Source of the DNA: JAADEM01 sp965371855
GTDB lineage: Bacteria > Bacteroidota > Bacteroidia > Bacteroidales > Marinilabiliaceae
DNA: 64,000 bases
Assembly: GCA_965371855.1 (NCBI GenBank)
Contig: CBDUZZ010000013.1
Location: 1 to 64,000, forward strand
Reading direction: 5' to 3'
In this document: positions 18,827 through 25,846 of the stretch, piece after piece
Layout of the letters: every line of letters starts with the position of its first letter
How positions within the stretch are numbered: position 1 is the stretch's first letter
Notes under the pieces: generated by a model
The model's input: only the letters and a program-made list of their open reading frames with translations
Told to the model about the DNA's origin: nothing
Database searches by the model: none
Translations under genes and position numbers: made by a program

Positions 18827-18890
18827 TTCAGTTTTCAGATACCAGATCTATCAAGGTTTCAAAAACGCAGCTACTGCGCCTGAATGGTTA

Positions 18891-18934
18891 GTCGCGGGGT
18901 GACTACATAATTCTTAAGGAAGTCACCCTGTGAC
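18891..18934. repeat. GGGTGACT-N16-AGTCACCC hairpin, copy 1
   Basis: A 14-base arm (18891-18904) pairs with 18921-18934 (12 Watson-Crick and two G-T pairs) around a 16-base loop. It lies between the converging xseB and thiamine pyrophosphokinase genes, so it could act as a bidirectional 3'-end hairpin. There is no T-run. It shares core and loop length with the element at 22408. Confidence 0.7.
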
Positions 18935-18953
18935 TTACACAAATAACTGTCGG

Positions 18954-19574
18954 CTAATTCTCATTCAACAAAAAAACAATAACATCTCCTTTTCCGGTAA
19001 AACTTAATGAAAACGTCCCGGCAACAGATTCATTCAGGGTACCCATCCACCACGACTTTAATTTATGATTCTTCAGAGGGTATTTTAATCCCGTTGATGA
19101 TATTTCCAGAGCGGCATTTAATGTAAAAACAGATACCTGCTGACCCACAAATGAGTCGAATGTGGTTGTTTTGGAGATAGGAATGAATACTCCTTTGTCT
19201 GTAAGTATCTTCACGGATATTACTTGTGCATACTGAGCAAGAAGCGAAATGTTTCCAACAGTATGATCCTCCCGACCCCCTGTGGCTCCTAAAATTATTA
19301 CCTCATTAACGTTGTGTTTCGCACACCAGTTGACAGCTTTGGTCAGGTCATTTGTGTTTTGATCTATTACCTGAACTAACCGGTCTTGATATTCTGTTTT
19401 TATTTCAGGTTTAACAGAATCCAGATCTCCTATAACAATATAAGGTTCTCGCCCACTTTCTACAAGTTTATTCACCGCACCATCACAACAAATAATCCGG
19501 TCGGCATCATCAAGTAACTTTAAAAGTTTTTTTGTTTCAGGGAAAGTGCCGTTGGCTAAAATTATTGCATCCAT
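18954..19574 (-). CDS. thiamine pyrophosphokinase
   Basis: A 206-residue enzyme that converts thiamine to thiamine pyrophosphate using ATP. The signature motifs are present in order: DGAVNKL, VIGDLDSV, DQNTNDLTKAVNW and GATGGREDHTVGN. The C-terminal B1-binding domain follows, with a Ser-rich thiamine pocket (SWWMGTLNESVAGTFSLSF). Length is typical of bacterial TPK (about 205-215). It lies 53 bases downstream of the TonB receptor gene, under the same TPP riboswitch. This is the gene called tnr3 or thiN in other bacteria. A degenerate heptamer array sits in the short gap before its start. Confidence 0.92.
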   Translation of the reverse strand: MDAIILANGTFPETKKLLKLLDDADRIICCDGAVNKLVESGREPYIVIGDLDSVKPEIKTEYQDRLVQVIDQNTNDLTKAVNWCAKHNVNEVIILGATGGREDHTVGNISLLAQYAQVISVKILTDKGVFIPISKTTTFDSFVGQQVSVFTLNAALEISSTGLKYPLKNHKLKSWWMGTLNESVAGTFSLSFTGKGDVIVFLLNEN

Positions 19575-19587
19575 TTGTTTAGTTTTT

Positions 19588-19615
19588 TTAGCTGTTAGCT
19601 GGCAGCTGATAGCTA
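19588..19615. repeat. degenerate 7-bp tandem array (TTAGCTG-type)
   Basis: Four consecutive heptamers: TTAGCTG, TTAGCTG, GCAGCTG, ATAGCTA. They lie 13 to 41 bases upstream of the thiamine pyrophosphokinase start, the same position relative to a start codon as the array at 2498. Confidence 0.6.
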
Positions 19616-19627
19616 TTGGCTTTTAAG

Positions 19628-22102
19628 CTAAAACTTCATTGCCAACCTGACCATAAAATTGGTTCCGGCCTGGGGGAAATAGCCATCCAAAACATCATGT
19701 TCTCCGTTGTAATAATAGCGGTAAACCCAGGCATTTGACTCATACTCCTCATTAAAAATATTATTCACTTTCATCCCCAAATCAAAACCACCAACTTTTT
19801 CTATTCTAAAACCATAGCTCACCATAAAATCGTTAACAAACCATGGATTAAGCTTTCTCTTTTCATTCGAACTGTTATCAATGTATTGTTTGCCAACATA
19901 TTTCGACAATAGTGACAATGTAAGTCCATTCACCGGTATCCAGGAAATGTGGCTTGCTGCAGTTACTTCGGGAGAAAAAGCAATATCTGTTTGTCCCAAG
20001 CGACTAACCACCTGATAAGGTTCATTATCCGGATCGTCCCAATAACTCCAGTTATCTACATACTCGGTGAAATTATTTATTTTATTGGACGAGAAAGATG
20101 CATTTAAACTCCAATTAATATTCGATCTCAACACAAAAGCTCCTGATACCTCCAGCCCTTTACGGTAACTATCAGGTACATTAACCATAATTGCGGAGCC
20201 TACATTATTAATCTCACCGGTTAACACAAGCTGATCTTTATAATCCATATAGAACAGATTAGCATCAATGGAAACACGATCTGTTCTCCACTTGTAACCA
20301 AATTCATAGTCAATCAGTTTCTCCTCACCGGGTTTTCTGTCTTTCGGCGCATCTCTGAAATCACTTCGGGTTGGTTCACGGTGTGCCAATGCGACTGAAG
20401 CAAATATCCCGTGTTGTTTAGTCAGGTTCCATGTTACACCACCCTTGGGGTTTACAAAATTAAAGATGTGTGATTGTGTCAGGTCACTCAAGTCATCATG
20501 TAATCCGGTCATGTCAATATTCACATTTCGATACTGAATATCACCGAACAGGCTAACGCTCTTGCTTACACTGTATAGCCCTTTTACAAAGCCGTTAAAA
20601 TCACTTTTCTTACCGTTATTGTGGTACCACTCAAAATCAGGTGAGATACCATTATTGACCTCTGTCCATTTTACTTCTCCGAAATGTTCACCGTTATAAT
20701 TGTTGTAAGCACCACCTATTGTAAGTTGCAAACGTTTAAGTTCATAATTCCCTGAAAACGTAATACCGTAAAAATCGTTATCGAGCCATTTTTGCTGTAT
20801 CAGGTCTGTTCGGGTTACTGTTTCTCCGTTCACATTTATTTCATCAAACCCAAAATTATAATCTTTAAACTTTTTATCGTACTTATAGGACTCGTAGTAC
20901 CCTTTACCTTTTGTATAGTGTAATGCTGCATTAATATCAAAATGATCGTTAATATTATGTGAATAATGCAATTGGTAATGTGATTGTTTGTAATTATCTG
21001 TTTGATTATCGTAAAGATATTTATTAAAAGTGCGGGCATTGGAAGAGTATAAATTTGCAGCCTCTTCATCACTCCACCCATCCATCATAACCAATTTTTC
21101 CATACCCTCAACATCATCCTCAAGTTTTACCTTCGGTACTCCATACCATGCCTGATATGTCTTTTCATGCCCGGAAAAAGTAATAAACTTAACAGAAAAC
21201 TTCTCTCCGTAGTAACCACCAGTCAGAAAATATGATTTCAGGTCAGAGGTAGCTCTGTCAATAAATCCATCGGAAGAGATGCGTGACAAACGGGCATCAA
21301 AAGCAAAATTTCCAGGCAACAAACCTGTTGCTATTGAAACTGAATTCTTCCAGGTATTAAAAGATCCGTAACTATTGTCGATAACCGCGCTTGCTTCTGG
21401 TTTATCTCGAAGAGTGCTAAAGTTAACAGATGCCCCAAAAGAAGCAGTTCCATTAGTTGATGTTCCTACACCTCGTTGTATTTGTATTTTATCAACAGAA
21501 GCAGCAAAGTCAGGCATATTAACAAAGTATACTCCCTGGGATTCTGCATCATTCAAGGGGATGCCATTGACAGTAACGTTAATTCTGGAAATGTCAGTCC
21601 CTCTTATTCTGAATCCTGAATAGCCTACACCTGCCCCGGCATCTGAAGTTACAACTACACTTGGTAACTGATTAATAATAAAAGGCAAGTCCTGCCCGTA
21701 ATTTAACTCTTCAATCTCTTTTTCTGCCATCTCCGAATATGTGACAGGTGTCTCTTTTTTAGCTCTGATAGCAGAAACTATCACTTCACTTTCCATTATC
21801 ACCGAAGGCTCCATCTTCACGTTTATTGAAGAAGGTTCCTTTGTTATCCTTACCGGCATAACTCTTTTCTCATACCCTACATGAGAAAAAATAAGCGAAT
21901 AGTCTCCTTCTCTTTTAAGGTTAAGCTTAAATAAACCGGAGTCATCCGATATTGTACCAATATAACTTCCGTCAACTACTACATTAACACCCACCATGGG
22001 CTTGCCTGTTTCGTCCGAAAGTTTTCCTTTAACAACATTCTGCCCATAAGTAACAGCAGAACAAACAAAAAATAAAACTGTAAAAAATGCTATACGTTTC
22101 AT
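19628..22102 (-). CDS. TonB-dependent outer-membrane receptor, probably for thiamine
   Basis: An 824-residue outer-membrane active transporter. A signal peptide (about residues 1-20) is followed by a CarboxypepD_reg domain (about residues 22-105; GKLSDETGKPMVGVNVVV). The plug domain (about residues 115-225) carries GVGYSGFRIRGTDISRINVTV. A 22-stranded barrel ends in FMVRLAMKF, with a terminal Phe for BAM recognition. The TPP riboswitch in its leader and the thiamine pyrophosphokinase gene downstream identify thiamine or a phosphate ester as the likely ligand; this is the OMP-thi arrangement known in Bacteroidota. A PnuT inner-membrane transporter, usually between these genes, is absent. Confidence 0.9.
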   Translation of the reverse strand: MKRIAFFTVLFFVCSAVTYGQNVVKGKLSDETGKPMVGVNVVVDGSYIGTISDDSGLFKLNLKREGDYSLIFSHVGYEKRVMPVRITKEPSSINVKMEPSVIMESEVIVSAIRAKKETPVTYSEMAEKEIEELNYGQDLPFIINQLPSVVVTSDAGAGVGYSGFRIRGTDISRINVTVNGIPLNDAESQGVYFVNMPDFAASVDKIQIQRGVGTSTNGTASFGASVNFSTLRDKPEASAVIDNSYGSFNTWKNSVSIATGLLPGNFAFDARLSRISSDGFIDRATSDLKSYFLTGGYYGEKFSVKFITFSGHEKTYQAWYGVPKVKLEDDVEGMEKLVMMDGWSDEEAANLYSSNARTFNKYLYDNQTDNYKQSHYQLHYSHNINDHFDINAALHYTKGKGYYESYKYDKKFKDYNFGFDEINVNGETVTRTDLIQQKWLDNDFYGITFSGNYELKRLQLTIGGAYNNYNGEHFGEVKWTEVNNGISPDFEWYHNNGKKSDFNGFVKGLYSVSKSVSLFGDIQYRNVNIDMTGLHDDLSDLTQSHIFNFVNPKGGVTWNLTKQHGIFASVALAHREPTRSDFRDAPKDRKPGEEKLIDYEFGYKWRTDRVSIDANLFYMDYKDQLVLTGEINNVGSAIMVNVPDSYRKGLEVSGAFVLRSNINWSLNASFSSNKINNFTEYVDNWSYWDDPDNEPYQVVSRLGQTDIAFSPEVTAASHISWIPVNGLTLSLLSKYVGKQYIDNSSNEKRKLNPWFVNDFMVSYGFRIEKVGGFDLGMKVNNIFNEEYESNAWVYRYYYNGEHDVLDGYFPQAGTNFMVRLAMKF

Positions 22103-22159
22103 CGTTTAAATAAATTAATTGATTAATAAAAAAATGATAAATGGAGTATAGCAAAGAGA

Positions 22160-22236
22160 TTACTCTTTCCCTTGTCGGCATTACCCGACCAGGTTCAAAG
22201 GGTTTGATCTCAGCCCTTAATATTAAGGCACCCCAT
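22160..22236 (-). ncRNA. TPP riboswitch (THI element)
   Basis: Read on the minus strand, the leader has GGGGTGCC at its 5' end, then GGCTGAGA, CCCTTTGAACCTG, GGGTAATGCCGACAAGGGAA. These are the conserved P1/P2/P4/P5 sequences of the thiamine pyrophosphate aptamer, including the invariant CUGAGA and the ACCUG segment. It starts about 14 bases after the promoter's -7 box and ends about 58 bases before the receptor's start codon. High TPP should repress the receptor and kinase genes. Confidence 0.95.
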
Positions 22237-22249
22237 TTTCTTGATGCAA

Positions 22250-22280
22250 CAAATGTAATGAGTTGTTTTTACTACGCAAA
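22250..22280 (-). promoter_or_regulatory. Bacteroidota promoter of the TPP-riboswitch operon
   Basis: On the minus strand TTTG (22277-22280), a 19-base spacer and TACATTTG (22250-22257) match the TTTG-N19/20-TAnnTTTG consensus. The expected transcript start falls just before the riboswitch. Confidence 0.8.
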
Positions 22281-22407
22281 GACTTTTGTTGTCTTTTTTT
22301 GTTTTTGGTGTACGGTTAAATATCTATTTAAGGGTTAAAACCCCTGCGTGTCAAGATTTAAGTAGCCACGGGCCTAAGTTCATGCTAACAAAATAATGCA
22401 TCTAAAT

Positions 22408-22449
22408 TGACGGGGTGACTGAACTCTATACTAACAAGTCACCCCGTCA
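22408..22449. repeat. GGGTGACT-N16-AGTCACCC hairpin, copy 2
   Basis: GACGGGGTGACT (22409-22420) pairs perfectly with AGTCACCCCGTC (22437-22448) around a 16-base loop; one further T-A pair extends it. It lies downstream of the thioredoxin terminator and upstream of the receptor promoter. There is no T-run on either side. Confidence 0.8.
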
Positions 22450-22460
22450 GTACTTACTAA

Positions 22461-22485
22461 AAAAGCCGGCTATAAGCCGGCTTTT
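22461..22485 (-). terminator. terminator after the tandem thioredoxin genes
   Basis: AAAAGCCGGC pairs perfectly with GCCGGCTTTT around a TATAA loop. On the minus strand it lies 25 bases past the stop of the second thioredoxin and ends in a T-tract. It could also work for transcripts coming from the other side. Confidence 0.88.
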
Positions 22486-22509
22486 CATATATTAACCTAA
22501 AAATACACA

Positions 22510-23037
22510 TCAAGGTTTCTCAACCTTTAATATCTCTTTTATTGCAGATTCTAGTTCCTCTTTAGGTCGAAAACCTAATACAGCCTGAGGCTGACCCTCC
22601 TTTGGAATAAAAACAACTGTAGGTAAACTTTTGATACCAAAAGTAGCAGCTAACTCACGTTGCTTTTCGGTATCTACTTTGTATATCTGAATCTTTCCTC
22701 CATACTCTTTCTGCAGTTCAGCTAATACAGGAGATAGCATACGGCATGGGCCACACCAATCGGCATAGAAGTCTAAAATAGCAGGCTTATCACCTACGTA
22801 TTTCCACTCTTTGTTATTCTCATAATCAAATACAAGTTCCTTGAACTTTGCTTTATCCAAGTGTATAACACCGGGGTTTTCACCTTTCACTTCAGTTACC
22901 TCTTTAGTCTCTGAATACTTCCCTTCGTTTGCATTGTTGCCATTAGCGCAAGCTAATGTGGTAATATATAACCCTGCAATAGCAATAAATAGAGTTATCA
23001 TATTCATCATTGGTTGTTTTATGAGATTACTTTTCAA
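22510..23037 (-). CDS. exported thioredoxin-like protein
   Basis: A 175-residue thioredoxin with an N-terminal export segment (residues about 8-30, ending TTLACANGNN). The Cys there could be a lipobox Cys, though the -3 position is not ideal, so signal peptidase I cleavage is also possible. The thioredoxin fold holds the active site FYADWCGPCRM and the cis-Pro in SLPTVVFIP. It acts as a periplasmic disulphide reductase. It is a tandem duplicate of the cytoplasmic thioredoxin just upstream, sharing the unusual FKELVFDYENNKEWK segment before the fold. Its start overlaps that gene's end by 11 bases. Confidence 0.85.
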   Translation of the reverse strand: MKSNLIKQPMMNMITLFIAIAGLYITTLACANGNNANEGKYSETKEVTEVKGENPGVIHLDKAKFKELVFDYENNKEWKYVGDKPAILDFYADWCGPCRMLSPVLAELQKEYGGKIQIYKVDTEKQRELAATFGIKSLPTVVFIPKEGQPQAVLGFRPKEELESAIKEILKVEKP

Positions 23038-23395
23038 CTTTTAACACATCCTTAATGGCTGTTTCAAATGTTTCTTTAGGTAATGCTCCCATAGCCATTT
23101 GAGGTTGTCCATCCATTGGTACAAAAAGTAACGAAGGAATGCTTTGAACTCCAAAAACACTAGCTAACTCACGCTCAGCTTCAGTATCAATTTTATACAC
23201 ATTGATTTTTCCATTATACTCTTCTTGCAGTTCCTCTAATATGGGAGCAACCATTTTACATGGCTGACACCAGTCAGCATAAAAATCAATTAAACAAGGT
23301 ACTTCTCCTTCAAATTTCCATTCCTTATTTGTTTCGTAGTTAAATACTTTTTCTTTAAACGTTGCGGCTGTTAAATGCTCTGACATTTTATTCAA
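23027..23395 (-). CDS. trxA: thioredoxin, cytoplasmic
   Basis: A 122-residue thioredoxin without a signal peptide. The active site is FYADWCQPCKM and the cis-Pro is in SIPSLLFVP. A short N-terminal extension, FKEKVFNYETNKEWKFEG, recurs in the next gene and marks the two as duplicates. The QP dipeptide between the cysteines differs from the usual GP and should shift the redox potential somewhat. Its last codons overlap the next gene's start by 11 bases, so the two are translationally coupled. Confidence 0.85.
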   Translation of the reverse strand: MNKMSEHLTAATFKEKVFNYETNKEWKFEGEVPCLIDFYADWCQPCKMVAPILEELQEEYNGKINVYKIDTEAERELASVFGVQSIPSLLFVPMDGQPQMAMGALPKETFETAIKDVLKVEK

Positions 23396-23512
23396 ATTTT
23401 AATTAATAATTATTTTAATTTCTATATATTCATAAATGTAGATTTGTGTATATCAATTTATGTGCCATAAATTCAAAACAGAATAAAAAGGTGACAAACC
23501 ATAAAATAATTG

Positions 23513-23520
23513 TAATTTTG
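23513..23520 (+). promoter_or_regulatory. possible -7 element (TAATTTTG) of cca
   Basis: It matches TAnnTTTG 86 bases before the cca start, without a clear -33 box. Confidence 0.3.
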
Positions 23521-23606
23521 TCATCCTTATAATTTCATCCTGGCAGATACAATCTACCATAAAACAATCTTTTGAACAAAAGGTTTAAACAGACAGTTAT
23601 ATTATT

Positions 23607-25064
23607 ATGAAGGAAAAATTAAAACATACTGTTTTTAATACCATTAGCCACATCGCTGATGAAAAGAAAATTCGTGCTTACGTAATTGGCGGGTATGTTC
23701 GTGACCTGTTTTTAAATAGGGAATCAAAAGATATTGATATTGTTGTTATTGGGAGCGGAATAGAAACAGCCCATGAAGTGGCGAAAAAGCTGGGTAACCT
23801 GAAAGTTACAACATTTAAAAATTTTGGTACTGCAATGATAAAGTACCAAGATATGGAAATTGAATTTGTAGGAGCACGTAAAGAGTCTTATAGTCGAAAT
23901 TCACGAAAGCCTATAGTGGAAGACGGCACTCTCGAAGATGACCAAAACCGACGGGATTTCACTATTAATGCTTTGGCATTAAGCCTGAATAAAAATGATT
24001 ATGGCGAACTGCTTGATCCTTTCAACGGACTGGAACACCTGAAACAAAAAATTATAAAAACACCTTTAGACCCACACATTACCTTCTCGGACGATCCGCT
24101 ACGCATGATGCGAGCTGTGAGATTTGCCACACAGCTAAACTTCTCCATTGAGGAAAAAACTTTTGCAGGGATTAAAGAGACAAGAGAACGCATTAAAATT
24201 GTTTCTAAAGAGCGTATTACTGATGAATTAAATAAAATAATATTGTCTGAGAAGCCGTCGTTGGGCTTTAAATTGCTCGATGAAACCGGACTTCTGGAGC
24301 TCATCTTGCCTGAAATGCATAAGCTTAAAGGTGTTGAGGTAAAAAACGGAATAGCACATAAAGACAATTTTTATCATACTCTGGAAGTCCTGGACAGAAT
24401 TGCACCAAATACTGATGACCTGTGGTTAAGATGGGCTACCCTGTTGCACGATATAGGAAAACCTGCATCTAAACGCTTCGACGACAAAGCAGGCTGGACT
24501 TTTTATGCCCACAACTACATTGGTGCAAAAATGACCGGTCAGATATTCAAAACACTAAAACTTCCTTTAAGTGATAAAATGAAGTTTGTTCAAAAAATGG
24601 TACAACTCCATATGCGTCCTATATCACTTAGCGAAGAGACAGTTACTGACTCGGCAGTGCGCCGTTTGCTGTTTGAGGCCGGTGATGATATCGATAGCCT
24701 GATGACTCTTTGTGAAGCGGATATAACTTCAAAGAATGCTGAAAAAGAAAAACGGTATATGAAAAATTTCCGGACTGTCAGACAAAAGCTCAAAGAGATA
24801 GAAGAGAAAGATCACATTCGTAATTTTCAACCTCCTGTTTCAGGTGAAATTATCATGGAGACATTCGCATTACAGCCCTGTAAAGAGATTGGCGATATTA
24901 AATCTGTAATAAAAGAGGCAATACTGGATGGTATCATTAAAAATGATTACGATGAAGCCTTTCAGTTCATGTTGAAAAAGGGTGAAGAGATGGGACTTAA
25001 AGCTGTTAATGACAAGCCCCCTCTAACTTCCCGTAGACACGGGACAGACTCCCGGGAGAAATAA
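23607..25064 (+). CDS. cca: CCA-adding tRNA nucleotidyltransferase with HD domain
   Basis: A 485-residue enzyme that builds or repairs the CCA end of tRNA. The class II nucleotidyltransferase head has VIGGYVRDLFLNRESKDIDI. The template-reading segments are RRDFTINALA and DDPLRMMRAVRFATQL. An HD domain follows (LLHDIGKPASKRFDDKAGWTF, then HMRP), as in many Bacteroidota homologues. The last 15 or so residues (PPLTSRRHGTDSREK) are encoded by a GC-rich hairpin repeat (25016-25060), not by conserved cca sequence, so the native C-terminus has been replaced or extended. Poly(A) polymerase is a possible alternative, but the length and HD domain favour CCA addition. Confidence 0.88.
   Translation: MKEKLKHTVFNTISHIADEKKIRAYVIGGYVRDLFLNRESKDIDIVVIGSGIETAHEVAKKLGNLKVTTFKNFGTAMIKYQDMEIEFVGARKESYSRNSRKPIVEDGTLEDDQNRRDFTINALALSLNKNDYGELLDPFNGLEHLKQKIIKTPLDPHITFSDDPLRMMRAVRFATQLNFSIEEKTFAGIKETRERIKIVSKERITDELNKIILSEKPSLGFKLLDETGLLELILPEMHKLKGVEVKNGIAHKDNFYHTLEVLDRIAPNTDDLWLRWATLLHDIGKPASKRFDDKAGWTFYAHNYIGAKMTGQIFKTLKLPLSDKMKFVQKMVQLHMRPISLSEETVTDSAVRRLLFEAGDDIDSLMTLCEADITSKNAEKEKRYMKNFRTVRQKLKEIEEKDHIRNFQPPVSGEIIMETFALQPCKEIGDIKSVIKEAILDGIIKNDYDEAFQFMLKKGEEMGLKAVNDKPPLTSRRHGTDSREK
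25016..25060. repeat. GC-rich hairpin repeat forming the cca 3' end
   Basis: Starts GCCCCCT, then TCCCGT (25029-25034) pairs with ACGGGA (25039-25044), then CTCCCGGGAG is a 10-base palindrome (25049-25058). It has the same GCCCCCT...CTCCC/GGGAG design as the repeats in ileS and around wzz. Confidence 0.7.
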
Positions 25065-25113
25065 TTTATATTTTCCGATTCATCAATTACTCAAATACTC
25101 GATTCATCTCCAA

Positions 25114-25632
25114 ATGACAAATACTCACTCCAAAATATTCTTTTCAGAAACAGAAGTCAAAGAGTTACCTGATGACTACAAGCCTATATTGATAACTGAT
25201 AATTTCTCTACTCCTGAGAATATCGGTCACATTATTCGCCTTGCTGCAAACATTGGTGCTATGAAAGTAATCATCATAAGTGATAACAACCTTCGATTAA
25301 GCAAGATTAAGAAAACAGCGGGGGCGGCATTTGATCACACTCCTATAAATTATATCACTGTTGCCGAATTGCCAGAACATATACCTACAGGATACACTCT
25401 TACAGCATTGGAAACAGCCACCGGCGCAGAAAATATGTTCACCACAAAGTTGCCTGACAAGATGGCACTAATCCTGGGCAATGAAAAACATGGTATATGT
25501 AAAGAACTATTGGACATGAGTAGCAAGAAAATATTTATCCCAATGCCCGGACCAATAAAATCGATGAATGTTTCTCATGCTGCAGCAGTTTCTGTTTTTT
25601 ATTGGCTGGGACGAGTAAATACTATACGTTAA
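25114..25632 (+). CDS. TrmH/SpoU-family RNA 2'-O-methyltransferase
   Basis: A 172-residue SPOUT enzyme that methylates a ribose 2'-OH in tRNA or rRNA using SAM. The three knot motifs are present: DNFSTPENIGHIIRLAANIGA (motif 1), LILGNEKHGIC (motif 2) and IFIPMPGPIKSMNVSHAAAVSV (motif 3, with Met where Leu is usual). It lacks the N-terminal extension of RlmB, so it is closer to the short TrmH/TrmL type. It lies 50 bases after cca, so both may belong to one tRNA-modification transcript. The target nucleotide cannot be inferred. Confidence 0.85.
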   Translation: MTNTHSKIFFSETEVKELPDDYKPILITDNFSTPENIGHIIRLAANIGAMKVIIISDNNLRLSKIKKTAGAAFDHTPINYITVAELPEHIPTGYTLTALETATGAENMFTTKLPDKMALILGNEKHGICKELLDMSSKKIFIPMPGPIKSMNVSHAAAVSVFYWLGRVNTIR

Positions 25633-25811
25633 AAATGAACATTGGTACGTGAAAGATATATTGTTATAAATAAAAAAAGTAGTATTTTTGATAATTAAAT
25701 AGTAAAAATGGATAAATGAGATGACTTGATTCTAAAACATTAAAAGCTTGGATTCAAGGTTCTAACGCAACAAAGTTTTGGAATTATTTTTTATTTATTA
25801 ACAATTTAAAC

Positions 25812-25819
25812 TATTTTTG
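25812..25819 (+). promoter_or_regulatory. possible -7 element (TATTTTTG) of the MutS-like gene
   Basis: It matches TAnnTTTG 28 bases before the start at 25847. The nearest TTTG is about 31 bases upstream, too far for a standard -33 box. Confidence 0.35.
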
Positions 25820-25846
25820 TAATGAAATTTTTTTATATGTTATAAT

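Noticed and set aside
22408..22449. Rho-independent terminator
   Set aside because: The stem is strong but the 16-base loop is long and no T-run follows on either strand; I list it as a repeat instead.
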